A stretch of 9,428 bases of DNA from an uncultured Clostridia bacterium (GCA_946615785.1 CAMOIA010000040.1:1-9428), one strand, 5' to 3'; shown: positions 1 to 6,804, counted from the first letter of the stretch. Notes: generated by a model not told the origin, from the letters alone. A program made the numbers and translations.

Positions 1-587
1 AGCTGCATCAGCGCCTGCAGACCACCTTCATCTACGTTACCCACGACCAGACCGAAGCTATGACCATGGGTTCCCGTATCGTCATCATGAAGGACGGCGT
101 CATCCAGCAGGTGGATACGCCCCAGAACAACTACGACTATCCGAGCAACAAGTTCGTGGCCGGCTTCATCGGCAGCCCGCAGATGAACTTCTTCGATGTG
201 AAGCTGGACAAGGAAAACGGCAAGGTCGTCGCGATCTTCGGCGACAACAAGATCGTCGTGCCGCAGTCCAAGATTGCCAAGCTGACCGACGAAAGCTACA
301 TCGGCAAGGAAGTCATCATGGGCATCCGTCCTGAGAACATTTCCGACGCCGCCGAAGACATCGAAGCCAATCCCGAAGCGGTCATCAAGGTTCACGTTGA
401 AGTCACCGAGCTCATGGGCTCTGAAACCTATCTCTACTTCTCCACCAGCGGCAAGGAAGACAACGTGATCGCCCGCGTCGATCCGCGCACCAGCACCCGC
501 ACCGGTGACGATGTGAAGGTGGTCTTCGACACCAGCAGGCTCCACTTCTTCGACAAGGACACCGAGCTCACCATCCTCAACCGTTAA
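1..587 (+). CDS. Sugar ABC transporter ATP-binding protein, MsmX/UgpC/MalK type (C-terminal part)
   Basis: The gene enters from outside the window; its frame is open from base 3, so the Walker A, Q-loop and signature motif are missing. The visible part starts just before the H-loop (YVTHDQTEAM, bases about 33-62), where the His acts in ATP hydrolysis. It continues with the end of the nucleotide-binding domain (DTPQNNYDYPSNKFVAGFIG) and then a TOBE-type regulatory domain with the marker MGIRPENI. This layout is typical of the shared ATPases that power carbohydrate importers of the CUT1 class, which bind two membrane permeases at the inner face of the membrane. About 194 residues are present of a usual 360-380. 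Codons often end in C, as in a well-expressed gene. The substrate cannot be told, because no permease or binding protein is in view. The family call is secure; the exact name is not. Confidence 0.93.
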   Translation, partial: LHQRLQTTFIYVTHDQTEAMTMGSRIVIMKDGVIQQVDTPQNNYDYPSNKFVAGFIGSPQMNFFDVKLDKENGKVVAIFGDNKIVVPQSKIAKLTDESYIGKEVIMGIRPENISDAAEDIEANPEAVIKVHVEVTELMGSETYLYFSTSGKEDNVIARVDPRTSTRTGDDVKVVFDTSRLHFFDKDTELTILNR

Positions 588-606
588 TCAAACAGCATTT
601 TTCCAG

Positions 607-631
607 GCGGAGGCTTCGGCCTCCGCTTTTT
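607..631 (+). terminator. Rho-independent terminator of the ABC ATPase gene
   Basis: A perfect 8-bp stem (GCGGAGGC at 607-614, GCCTCCGC at 619-626) closes a TTCG tetraloop and is followed by five T (627-631). It lies 20 bases after the ATPase stop codon. A UUCG loop on a GC-rich stem is very stable, so this should be a strong intrinsic terminator. Confidence 0.93.
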
Positions 632-640
632 CACATGCCC

Positions 641-664
641 AAAAACGCCCCGGCGTCCGGGGCG
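641..664 (-). terminator. Rho-independent terminator of the minus-strand zinc-ribbon gene
   Basis: A perfect 8-bp inverted repeat (CGCCCCGG at 646-653, CCGGGGCG at 657-664) has a 3-base loop. On the minus strand the stem is followed by five T (complement of the A run 641-645). It begins 26 bases past the stop codon of the minus-strand gene. A run of four A at 665-668 also precedes it in the minus-strand direction. It stands back to back with the plus-strand terminator at 607-631. Confidence 0.88.
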
Positions 665-690
665 AAAACTGTGAATCCGCGAGGATGCAA

Positions 691-2481
691 TTATGGGCTG
701 TAGGTATACCGTCCGATCAGCCTTGGAATGCCGTTGTACAGGCCGAATACGTCCGCGTAGACCCGGTACCGTTGGCCGATGACCCAGGTATCCATGGAGC
801 GGTTTTCAAGCAGCACCTGTCTTGAGGTGGTGCTGGTTCCGGTTTCCATGATCGCAAGCTGCGGGGAAGTGGAAATAATGCTGACGATCTCGCCCGTGCA
901 GACGTAGATTTGCGAATTGGCGGCCCTTGTGGCAATGCTTGAAAGCAGTTCGTTATAATTCCAGTTGTCAAGCGGCCAGGCTTTGCGCGTGTAGGTTGCG
1001 GCCGGGGGAATGTAGTAAACGTCGTAATTGACCGTGCTGGTCACTTTCCCCGGGTAGGATGCGGTAATGGTGATGGTGTTGTTTCCGATGACGGAGAAAA
1101 GCGCTTTGAAGGAAAACTCGCCTGTCGTATTCAGCTGCGAGATGTCAAGATCCTTATAGGGCGTTTCAACGGTCACGGTCGCGCCTGGCAGGGTGGTCGC
1201 GGAAATGGTCATTTCATCCCTGGAGGAACGGTTGTCCAGCGTCGTGGAAAGGTCAAGGGGAATGTCCTGAACCGCCCGGTAGATGGTGACGGTGGTGGTG
1301 CTTTCCCGGTAATACTGGCAGCGCGTCTTGATTTCAAAGGTGTTGTAACCGATGGGCTGAATGGTTGCGTTGTAGGAAATCAGACCGTCCTGGGTGTTGG
1401 CCAGGTCGGAAAAATCCTCGCCGTTGATGGTTACGGTGCTGCTCTTTTCGACGCGGAACTGGATGTTGTAGATCGCGGTGGAAACCTCGGCATAGCCCGT
1501 GTCCGGCCTGACCAGGATCAGAGGGCTTTCCGGCACCTCGACGGGGTATTGAAACTGCTCCATCAAGATCTGCTCGCCGCCGCTGGTCTTCAGGTAGGGC
1601 GTGATGGTGGCGTAAACGTCCTCGTCGATGTTGGCGGAATCGTTCTCGTACCAGAAATAGTCCGCCACCTCGATGGTCGCGTAGCCGCCGGTCACAATGT
1701 AGGTTCGGCGGAGCTCCTTAATGTAGATTTCAGCGCCTTCCTCGCCGGGAATTTTGATGGTGTGCGCGGCGCTGTCGCCCAGAATGGAGGGCGTGATCTC
1801 CACCCGGGCGGAAAGGGGCTCCTGCTGATGGGTATTGCTGTATGGAAGATACAGGTAGTGATAGCCTGCGAAAAGGCCGGCGGCGAGCAAAAGAACCAGC
1901 GCGAGGATGCGGACGATCCTTCCGGGAATGAAGGTGCGGGTCATTCTGACAGGCGTGGACGGGGGGATGGAAACGTGCCTCGTGGTGCCGTTACTGTAGT
2001 ACAGCGACTGCTCAAGGCCGTCATAGCTTTCCGTTTCCCGCGCGGCGCGCTCTGAAAACACCTGGCGCGCGTTTGGACGCAATTCGCCTTCCACTTCGTT
2101 TTCCGGCACATATTCATACTGCTGCGCGTATTGGTTAGGACGCACACGCTCCGGCGAATAGACGATGCTGCGCGCGGTCGGGGCGAAGCCCTGACTGGCG
2201 CCGTCGGTGCGCAGCTGCTGCTGGCGGCGTTTGCCGCGCGCTTTGCGCTGCTGTAAAAGGCGCATTTCGCTGGCGAGCTCGTCCCTTGCGTCCTGTTCGC
2301 CGGACGCGTTGCCTTCTTCGTCAAAACGGATGTAATTCTTCGGCGCGCTGTTTTTTTGCAAAAATTCGTCCAGACTGCCGCCCGCAGTCTGCTGCGCCTG
2401 AGGCGCTTGCAGCTTTTGACCGCATTTGAAGCATTGCGGGAAACTGTCACGGTTCCAATAGCCGCAATTGGGGCATTTCAT
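691..2481 (-). CDS. Zinc-ribbon, single-span membrane protein with extracellular Ig-like and OB-like domains
   Basis: I do not recognise a named gene. With the start at 2481 the product has 596 residues. Residues 1-24 form a zinc ribbon with two CxxC pairs (C3/C6 and C17/C20). Residues 25-185 are polar, rich in Gln, Glu and Arg, and probably disordered, with a basic patch at 81-92. One hydrophobic helix lies at about 190-214; Arg residues just before it (R188, R191) put the N-terminus inside and the C-terminus outside. The outer part is rich in Thr, Val, Ile and Tyr. It seems to hold a beta domain (about 223-315) and two similar bacterial Ig-like modules (about 320-402 and 408-492), each with a TVTI/TVTV strand and an I-G-x-N-T strand. 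A final beta module (about 525-596) resembles an OB fold. The start at 2481 is chosen because the Cys pattern begins at once and AGGAGG lies 7 bases upstream; an upstream in-frame ATG at 2538 lacks such support. It is transcribed divergently from dxs. A role in sensing or binding at the cell surface is only a guess. Confidence 0.85.
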   Translation of the reverse strand: MKCPNCGYWNRDSFPQCFKCGQKLQAPQAQQTAGGSLDEFLQKNSAPKNYIRFDEEGNASGEQDARDELASEMRLLQQRKARGKRRQQQLRTDGASQGFAPTARSIVYSPERVRPNQYAQQYEYVPENEVEGELRPNARQVFSERAARETESYDGLEQSLYYSNGTTRHVSIPPSTPVRMTRTFIPGRIVRILALVLLLAAGLFAGYHYLYLPYSNTHQQEPLSARVEITPSILGDSAAHTIKIPGEEGAEIYIKELRRTYIVTGGYATIEVADYFWYENDSANIDEDVYATITPYLKTSGGEQILMEQFQYPVEVPESPLILVRPDTGYAEVSTAIYNIQFRVEKSSTVTINGEDFSDLANTQDGLISYNATIQPIGYNTFEIKTRCQYYRESTTTVTIYRAVQDIPLDLSTTLDNRSSRDEMTISATTLPGATVTVETPYKDLDISQLNTTGEFSFKALFSVIGNNTITITASYPGKVTSTVNYDVYYIPPAATYTRKAWPLDNWNYNELLSSIATRAANSQIYVCTGEIVSIISTSPQLAIMETGTSTTSRQVLLENRSMDTWVIGQRYRVYADVFGLYNGIPRLIGRYTYSP

Positions 2482-2488
2482 GCATAAT

Positions 2489-2494
2489 CCTCCT
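2489..2494 (-). promoter_or_regulatory. Ribosome binding site fixing the start of the zinc-ribbon gene
   Basis: The minus strand reads AGGAGG here, 7 bases before the ATG at 2481-2479. This decides between that start, which gives MKCPNCG, and the longer reading frame beginning at 2538. A second ATG at 2486-2484 lies out of frame. Confidence 0.85.
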
Positions 2495-2578
2495 GGTGGG
2501 AGCTTGGGTTTAGAATCTCCGGGGTGTGCGAAAAACATTTCGCTGTCCGATCCGTTTTTCCTGCCCTTCGCAAAAACG

Positions 2579-2608
2579 TTTACAATTCAAGGCTGCCTGT
2601 GTTATACT
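2579..2608 (+). promoter_or_regulatory. Sigma-A type promoter of dxs-tlyA
   Basis: A -35 box TTTACA (2579-2584, five of six matches to TTGACA) and a -10 box TATACT (2603-2608, five of six matches to TATAAT) are 18 bases apart. Transcription would begin near 2615, leaving a leader of about 30 bases before the dxs start. That is too short for a riboswitch. Confidence 0.72.
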
Positions 2609-2644
2609 CACAAGCGTATCATTGCGACGGAAAAGAGGGCAGGA

Positions 2645-4504
2645 ATGAAGCTTTCTGATGTCAAACGGGGTTCGGAACTTCGCACCGCTTCGATTGAAGA
2701 TCTCAAAACACTGTCAGACGATGTACGGGACACCATTCTGAAAACGGTTTCCCAAAATGGAGGTCATCTCTCGTCCAACCTTGGGATGGTGGAGCTGACC
2801 TTATCATTATACCATGTTTTTGATTTTGATAAAGACCAATTATTGTTCGACGTGGGCCACCAGTGCTATACGCATAAACTTTTATCCGGAAGGGCTTCAT
2901 CCTTTGCGACGCTGAGGCAGGAAGAGGGTATCTGCGGCTTTCCCAGAACCGATGAAAGCAAATATGACCTTTGGAATACCGGCCATTCCTCCAACGCCAT
3001 TTCCGCCGCGCTTGGCCTTGCAAGGGCGAGGGATCTGACCGGCGGCGAGGGAAGGGTCATCGCGGTCGTGGGGGACGGCGCGCTGACCGGCGGCATGTGC
3101 TATGAAGCGCTGAACGACCTTGGCAGCCGGAAAACGCAGATGATCATCATTCTGAACGACAACGGCATGTCGATTTCAAGCAATGTCGGTGCGCTCTCCA
3201 ATTATCTGACGTACCTGCGCGTCAGCAAGGGATGGCAGAAACTGAAATCCGCCTTTTCCCATATCCTGTTCAAAGTCCCCATCGGCGGGAAAAAGCTGCA
3301 TCACCTGTTTCAGAATTTCAAGGACCATGTCCGCAACATTTTTGTCAACGATAAATTCTTTTCCTCCCTGGGCCTCCGCTACCTCGGCCCTGTCGACGGA
3401 CACAACATTCAGTACATGACGCAATTGTTCAGGCACCTTCAGGACGAAAAGGAGCCTGTGATCGTCCATGTCATGACGAAAAAGGGAAAGGGCTATCCGT
3501 TTGCCGAGCAGAATCCGGAGCGCTACCACGGAATCGGGCCGTTTGACCTCAAGACCGGGGAGAGGATCGAAAAGGCCAGACCGCGAAGCTTTGGCGCATC
3601 GGCCTGCGCGTTTCTTTGTGAGCAGGCGCAGAAGAATCCGCGCATTGTGGTCGTGAACGCGGCCATGACGACCGGAACGGGCTTTGACGGTTTTGCCAAA
3701 GCGTATCCGAAGCGGCATTTCGACGCGGGAATCGCGGAAGAACATGCCGTGACGCTGGCAGCCGGCATGGCCAAGGGAGGCCTGAGACCCTTTGTCGCGA
3801 TATACGATACGTTTCTGCAGCGCGCGTATGATCAAATCATGGAGGACGTGTGCTTCCAGGATCTTCCGGTCGTGTTCCTGATGGATCACGCAGGGTACGT
3901 GGGCGGAGACGGCGCGAGCCACCATGGCATGTACGGCATCAGTTATCTGCGCTCCATCCCGGGGCTTACAATCGTCTGTCCCCGCAATGTGGATGAAATG
4001 CTGTCGGCCCTCTCATGGTGCCTGAAGGAAGGAAAGGCGCCTGTTGCCATCCGGTATCCGCAGGCCGATATTCCCGGCCCCGCCTATACGGGGAGCTTCT
4101 CGCCGGGCCGGTGGGAATGCCTGCGCAAAGGGCAGGACGCCTGTCTCCTGGCCGTAGGCTCCATGGTGCCAAATGCGCTTAAAGCCGCCGAACAATTGCA
4201 GAAAAACGGGATTGAAATCAGCGTCCTCAGTGCTTCTTCGGTCCGTCCGCTGGACGAGATGGCTTTGAAAGAGGCGGCGGATCGTGGAATGCCGTTTTTT
4301 ACCGCGGAGGAAAATGAACGCTCAGGCGGCTTTGGAAGCGCCGTCGCCGAATGGTGCGCCGTCAGCGGAACCGGGGAGGTTCGCGGCGTTTTTGCGCTTC
4401 CGGATGCGTTCTTGCCGCACGGTTCGCGGGAAAAGCGCCTGCAGGAATGCGGTCTGGACGGAAACGCCATGGCGGAATTCATCAGAAGGAAGTTACGCAC
4501 ATGA
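2645..4504 (+). CDS. dxs: 1-deoxy-D-xylulose-5-phosphate synthase
   Basis: This is a cytosolic thiamine-diphosphate enzyme that joins pyruvate and glyceraldehyde 3-phosphate to form DXP, the entry step of the MEP isoprenoid pathway. It has 619 residues, the normal length. Visible motifs are NGGHLSSNLG with H41; the ThDP/metal motif GDG (143-145) with N173 in ILNDN; LGPVDGHN (247-254); catalytic E365 in IAEEHAV; YDTFLQRAYDQ with R393; GDGASHHG (421-428); and IRYP (469-472). The start at 2645 gives the usual N-terminus and has GAGGG 5 bases upstream; the open frame running back to 2468 would cross the promoter. Two departures stand out: the family's DRAG motif reads DHAG (414-417), placing His at a substrate-phosphate position, and the usual RYPRG reads RYPQA. 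Its stop overlaps the tlyA start by 4 bases, so translation is probably coupled. The family call is firm; full catalytic activity is inferred. Confidence 0.95.
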   Translation: MKLSDVKRGSELRTASIEDLKTLSDDVRDTILKTVSQNGGHLSSNLGMVELTLSLYHVFDFDKDQLLFDVGHQCYTHKLLSGRASSFATLRQEEGICGFPRTDESKYDLWNTGHSSNAISAALGLARARDLTGGEGRVIAVVGDGALTGGMCYEALNDLGSRKTQMIIILNDNGMSISSNVGALSNYLTYLRVSKGWQKLKSAFSHILFKVPIGGKKLHHLFQNFKDHVRNIFVNDKFFSSLGLRYLGPVDGHNIQYMTQLFRHLQDEKEPVIVHVMTKKGKGYPFAEQNPERYHGIGPFDLKTGERIEKARPRSFGASACAFLCEQAQKNPRIVVVNAAMTTGTGFDGFAKAYPKRHFDAGIAEEHAVTLAAGMAKGGLRPFVAIYDTFLQRAYDQIMEDVCFQDLPVVFLMDHAGYVGGDGASHHGMYGISYLRSIPGLTIVCPRNVDEMLSALSWCLKEGKAPVAIRYPQADIPGPAYTGSFSPGRWECLRKGQDACLLAVGSMVPNALKAAEQLQKNGIEISVLSASSVRPLDEMALKEAADRGMPFFTAEENERSGGFGSAVAEWCAVSGTGEVRGVFALPDAFLPHGSREKRLQECGLDGNAMAEFIRRKLRT

Positions 4505-5295
4505 AGGTCAGAGCGGACGTACTGCTTTTTTCACAGGGCCTTGCGGAAAGCCGCGAAAAGGCGCAGGCCTTTATCCTTGCGGGCGAGGTTTACCTTGGCG
4601 AGAAGCGCATCGAAAAAGCGTCCGAACAGCTGGACGAGGACGCCGTCCTTTCCCTTCGCGGCCATAAGCCTCTTTTCGCGAGCCGCGGCGGATATAAGCT
4701 TGAAAAGGCCATCGACGCCTTCAAAGCCGATGTTTCGGGTGCTGTCGCCATGGATATCGGCGCGGCGTCCGGCGGCTTTACCGATGTGCTTTTGCGAAAC
4801 GGCGCGGCGCACGTGTACGCCATCGACGTCGGCTACGGACAGTTTGACTGGAAGCTGAGGAACGATCCGCGGGTGACGCTCATGGAACGGACGAACGCGC
4901 GCACGCTGACGGCGGACATGTTTCCGGAGAAGCCGACGCTTACGGTCATGGACGTTTCTTTTATTTCCATCCGCCTGATTCTTCCCGTGGCTGCCGGGAT
5001 CATGGGGCCTGAGGGGCGCTTTCTGACGCTTATCAAGCCGCAGTTTGAGGCGGGGAAGGGCGCTGTGGGAAAGCACGGCGTGGTCAGAGAAGCCAGGGAG
5101 CATATCCGCGTTCTGCGCGAGATCAGGGATTTTACCTCCGCCATGGGATGGCGTATGGCGGCGTGCACGTTTTCCCCCATCAAAGGTCCGGCCGGGAATA
5201 TTGAATTCCTCGCCGATCTTTCTGCAGTGCCGGGTGAAGTTGTTTCGGACGATGAAATCGAGCGCCTTGTGAAACAGGCGCACCAGGAACTGTAA
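4501..5295 (+). CDS. tlyA: TlyA family rRNA (cytidine-2'-O)-methyltransferase
   Basis: The product has 264 residues. An N-terminal S4 RNA-binding domain (about 1-58) is followed by a Rossmann methyltransferase fold of the FtsJ type. The SAM-binding loop is DIGAASGGFTD (85-95). A K-D-K-E catalytic set is in place: K66 (GYKLEKA), D151 (MDVSF), K179 (LIKPQFE) and E236 (GNIEFL). TlyA proteins methylate the 2'-OH of cytidine in 23S rRNA, and one subtype also acts on 16S rRNA; loss gives capreomycin resistance in mycobacteria. The full S4 domain looks like the longer subtype, but I cannot settle this. Older annotations call it hemolysin A. The ATG at 4501 overlaps the dxs stop (ATGA), with AGAAGGAAG 8 bases upstream. 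An in-frame extension back to 4351 lies inside dxs and is not family-like. A dxs-tlyA pairing is common in Firmicutes. Confidence 0.95.
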   Translation: MKVRADVLLFSQGLAESREKAQAFILAGEVYLGEKRIEKASEQLDEDAVLSLRGHKPLFASRGGYKLEKAIDAFKADVSGAVAMDIGAASGGFTDVLLRNGAAHVYAIDVGYGQFDWKLRNDPRVTLMERTNARTLTADMFPEKPTLTVMDVSFISIRLILPVAAGIMGPEGRFLTLIKPQFEAGKGAVGKHGVVREAREHIRVLREIRDFTSAMGWRMAACTFSPIKGPAGNIEFLADLSAVPGEVVSDDEIERLVKQAHQEL

Positions 5296-5321
5296 ATACG
5301 ATAAAAAAACAGCCGTTCCCC

Positions 5322-5351
5322 AAAACGTCAGGTTTTTTGCTTGACGTTTTT
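5322..5351 (+). terminator. Rho-independent terminator after tlyA
   Basis: A 9-bp perfect stem (AAAACGTCA at 5322-5330, TGACGTTTT at 5342-5350) can extend inward by G-U and G-C pairs around a T-rich loop. It ends in a run of five T (5347-5351). The outer pairs are A-T, so it can work in either direction. Its right arm contains most of the -35 box of the next promoter. Confidence 0.75.
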
Positions 5352-5369
5352 CCTTTCGCATGCTAATAT
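5341..5369 (+). promoter_or_regulatory. Promoter of the histidine operon
   Basis: A -35 box TTGACG (5341-5346, five of six matches) is 17 bases from a -10 box TAATAT (5364-5369, four of six), which carries the extended-minus-10 TG at 5361-5362. The predicted start of transcription is near 5376, about 27 bases before the TTG start codon. The -35 box is embedded in the right arm of the preceding terminator. Confidence 0.7.
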
Positions 5370-5399
5370 ATCACCGCACTAAAGTGAGAAAGCGGTGAT
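5370..5399. promoter_or_regulatory. Putative operator (inverted repeats at the his transcription start)
   Basis: A perfect 8-bp inverted repeat, ATCACCGC (5370-5377) and GCGGTGAT (5392-5399), encloses 14 bases. Inside it is a second, tighter palindrome, CACT-AA-AGTG (5377-5386), whose centre is offset by about 3 bases. The element begins directly after the -10 box and covers the predicted transcription start and the weak ribosome binding site (GGTGA, 5394-5398). The left arm lies mostly upstream of the predicted start, so an RNA hairpin is unlikely and a DNA operator is more plausible. The adjacent TrpR-like gene is the obvious candidate binder, giving self-repression and control of the his genes. 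Binding is inferred. Confidence 0.55.
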
Positions 5400-5402
5400 G
5401 AC

Positions 5403-5714
5403 TTGGATCCTCTTCATTCTGAAAACACAAAGATTCTGATCGACGCGCTGCTGAGCCTTCAGGACGAAGCTGAATGTGCGCGCTTTCTGGAAGATCTTCT
5501 GACCCTTCAGGAACTCACGGCCATCGGGCAGCGCATCCGGGTGGCGGATATGCTTTCCAAAGGGTATACATATGAAACGGTCGTGAAGACGACCGGCGCA
5601 AGCACAGCCACGATCAGCCGGGTCAACCGCTGCCTGCGGTACGGTGAAGGCGGCTATGCGCAAATCCTCGCGCACCTGAACAAGAAGGAGGACAAAGGGA
5701 TCGATGGACCTTGA
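5403..5714 (+). CDS. yerC: TrpR-related transcriptional regulator, YerC/YecD family
   Basis: This 103-residue protein matches the small TrpR-like family of Firmicutes. The core LTLQELTAIGQRIRVADML (33-51) is followed by a helix-turn-helix, about 54-78, with recognition segment GASTATISRVNRCLRYG and a closing GEGGY. TrpR-type proteins are dimers that bind palindromic operators, in TrpR itself with an amino-acid co-repressor. Here it leads a histidine operon, so a histidine-responsive repressor is likely; comparative genomics has proposed such a TrpR-family regulator (HisR) in Gram-positives, from memory. Translation must start at TTG 5403: an in-frame stop sits at 5385 and the nearby ATG at 5398 is in another frame. 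The ribosome binding site is weak, as suits a regulator. Its end overlaps hisZ by 11 bases. The family is clear; ligand and target are inferred. Confidence 0.88.
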   Translation: MDPLHSENTKILIDALLSLQDEAECARFLEDLLTLQELTAIGQRIRVADMLSKGYTYETVVKTTGASTATISRVNRCLRYGEGGYAQILAHLNKKEDKGIDGP

Positions 5715-6804
5715 CAGCCGATACCTTACCCATGAAGAATGCGTTGGCTACACGCTCCGCAAGCTATACGCGGGCTTTGGCTACAGTCCCTATAAACTGA
5801 GCAAATTCGAGCCGTATGATCTGTATGCCGAAAACCGGAGCTTTCTTGCCGGAGAGCATATCCTGACCTTTCACGATCTCAACGGCAAGCTGATGGCCCT
5901 CAAACCCGATCTGACGCTGTCCATTATGAAAAACTACCGCGCCGGTCAGCAGAAGGTGTATTACAACGAATACGTTTACCGGGAAGGAAGCGGAGAAAGG
6001 GAATTCCGCGAAATCCCGCAGGCCGGCATCGAGTGCATCGGGAAACTGGACGCTTACGAGCAGTTTGAGGTTCTGTACCTTGCGGCGGAGAGCATGAAAA
6101 GAATTTCTGAAAAATGGATCCTGAACGTGGCGTCCATGCGCACCGTGGAGGGGCTGCTTGAGGAGACGGAAACGGATAAGGAAACCCGAAACGCCCTTTT
6201 AACCTGCCTCCGCCAGAAAAACGTGCCGGGCATGGAAAAACAGTGCCGGATTGCCGGACTTGACGATACACGGACCGCGGCCTGGAAAACGGCGGCTGCC
6301 CTGTACGGCCCGCTCTCTTCGGCCATTGGCAGGCTGGAGGCGGTTACGATGAACGATACCATGCGGGGCGCGGTGGAAGAGCTTCGAAAGGTGCAATCGC
6401 TCTTTGACATGACCAATGACGGGGCCTGTGTTCACCTGGACTTTTCCATCATCAGCGACCGCAGCTATTACAACGGGATCGTTTTCAAGGGGTTCGCCCA
6501 GGGCGTCCATACGGAGGTGCTCTCCGGCGGCCGGTACGACCACCTGGCGGAGCACCTTGGCAAGAAAGCGGAAGCGATCGGCTTTGCCGTTTATCTGGAT
6601 CTTCTGAACCAAATTTTTCCCGCGGCGAAGCGCTCTGCGCCGGACGTGCGGCTTTGCTACGGCGCCTCGGCGGATCCGAAGGACGTGTTTCAAAAGGCGC
6701 TTGCGCTTCGGCAGGAAGGAAAAAGCGTTTTTGTGGAAAGCGAAGAGTCGGATGCGAATGTCGAAACATGTACGATCTTTCCCGGAAAGGATGGAATAGA
6801 ATGA
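5704..6804 (+). CDS. hisZ: ATP phosphoribosyltransferase regulatory subunit
   Basis: HisZ is a histidyl-tRNA synthetase paralogue that no longer charges tRNA; it joins short HisG to form the active, histidine-inhibited first enzyme of histidine synthesis. The 366-residue product keeps class II synthetase signatures: FHDLNGKLMALKPDLTLSI (56-74), the motif-2 region EYVYREGSGEREFREIPQAGIE (89-110), SYYNGIVFKGF (254-264) and motif-3-like LSGGRYDHL (273-281). Two features argue against a true HisRS: the RGLDYY catalytic segment reads ISDRSYY, and the C-terminal anticodon-binding domain is cut to about 50 residues (314-366). Context agrees, since a short hisG follows at once with an ATGA overlap. 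The start ATG 5704 lies inside the regulator gene; AAGGAGG is 12 bases upstream and AAAGGGA 3 bases upstream. Confidence 0.94.
   Translation: MDLDSRYLTHEECVGYTLRKLYAGFGYSPYKLSKFEPYDLYAENRSFLAGEHILTFHDLNGKLMALKPDLTLSIMKNYRAGQQKVYYNEYVYREGSGEREFREIPQAGIECIGKLDAYEQFEVLYLAAESMKRISEKWILNVASMRTVEGLLEETETDKETRNALLTCLRQKNVPGMEKQCRIAGLDDTRTAAWKTAAALYGPLSSAIGRLEAVTMNDTMRGAVEELRKVQSLFDMTNDGACVHLDFSIISDRSYYNGIVFKGFAQGVHTEVLSGGRYDHLAEHLGKKAEAIGFAVYLDLLNQIFPAAKRSAPDVRLCYGASADPKDVFQKALALRQEGKSVFVESEESDANVETCTIFPGKDGIE

Noticed and set aside
2594..2630. Possible minus-strand promoter (TATAAC at 2606-2601) for the zinc-ribbon gene
   Set aside because: The -10 box is good but no acceptable -35 box lies at the right spacing, and it falls within the dxs -10 region. 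It may be real, but the support is too thin to call.
2468..2644. In-frame extension of dxs upstream to an ATG at 2468
   Set aside because: It would cross the dxs promoter and overlap the start of the divergent gene, it encodes nothing like a Dxs N-terminus, and the ATG at 2645 has a ribosome binding site.
4351..4500. N-terminal extension of TlyA by 50 residues
   Set aside because: The stretch lies inside dxs in another frame and is Arg-rich shadow sequence. The ATG at 4501 gives the usual S4-domain start.
4531..5361. Long minus-strand open frame opposite tlyA
   Set aside because: It is antisense to an intact tlyA with its catalytic residues, and its Arg/His/Lys-rich composition is that of a shadow frame.
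5370..5399. RNA hairpin hiding the ribosome binding site of the regulator
   Set aside because: With the predicted transcription start near 5376, most of the left arm would not be in the transcript, so a DNA operator explains the repeat better. A transcription start further upstream would reopen this option.
5296..5402. T-box or histidine leader-peptide attenuator before the his operon
   Set aside because: The gap is only 107 bases, is filled by a terminator, a promoter and the inverted repeats, and holds no run of His codons or T-box sequence.
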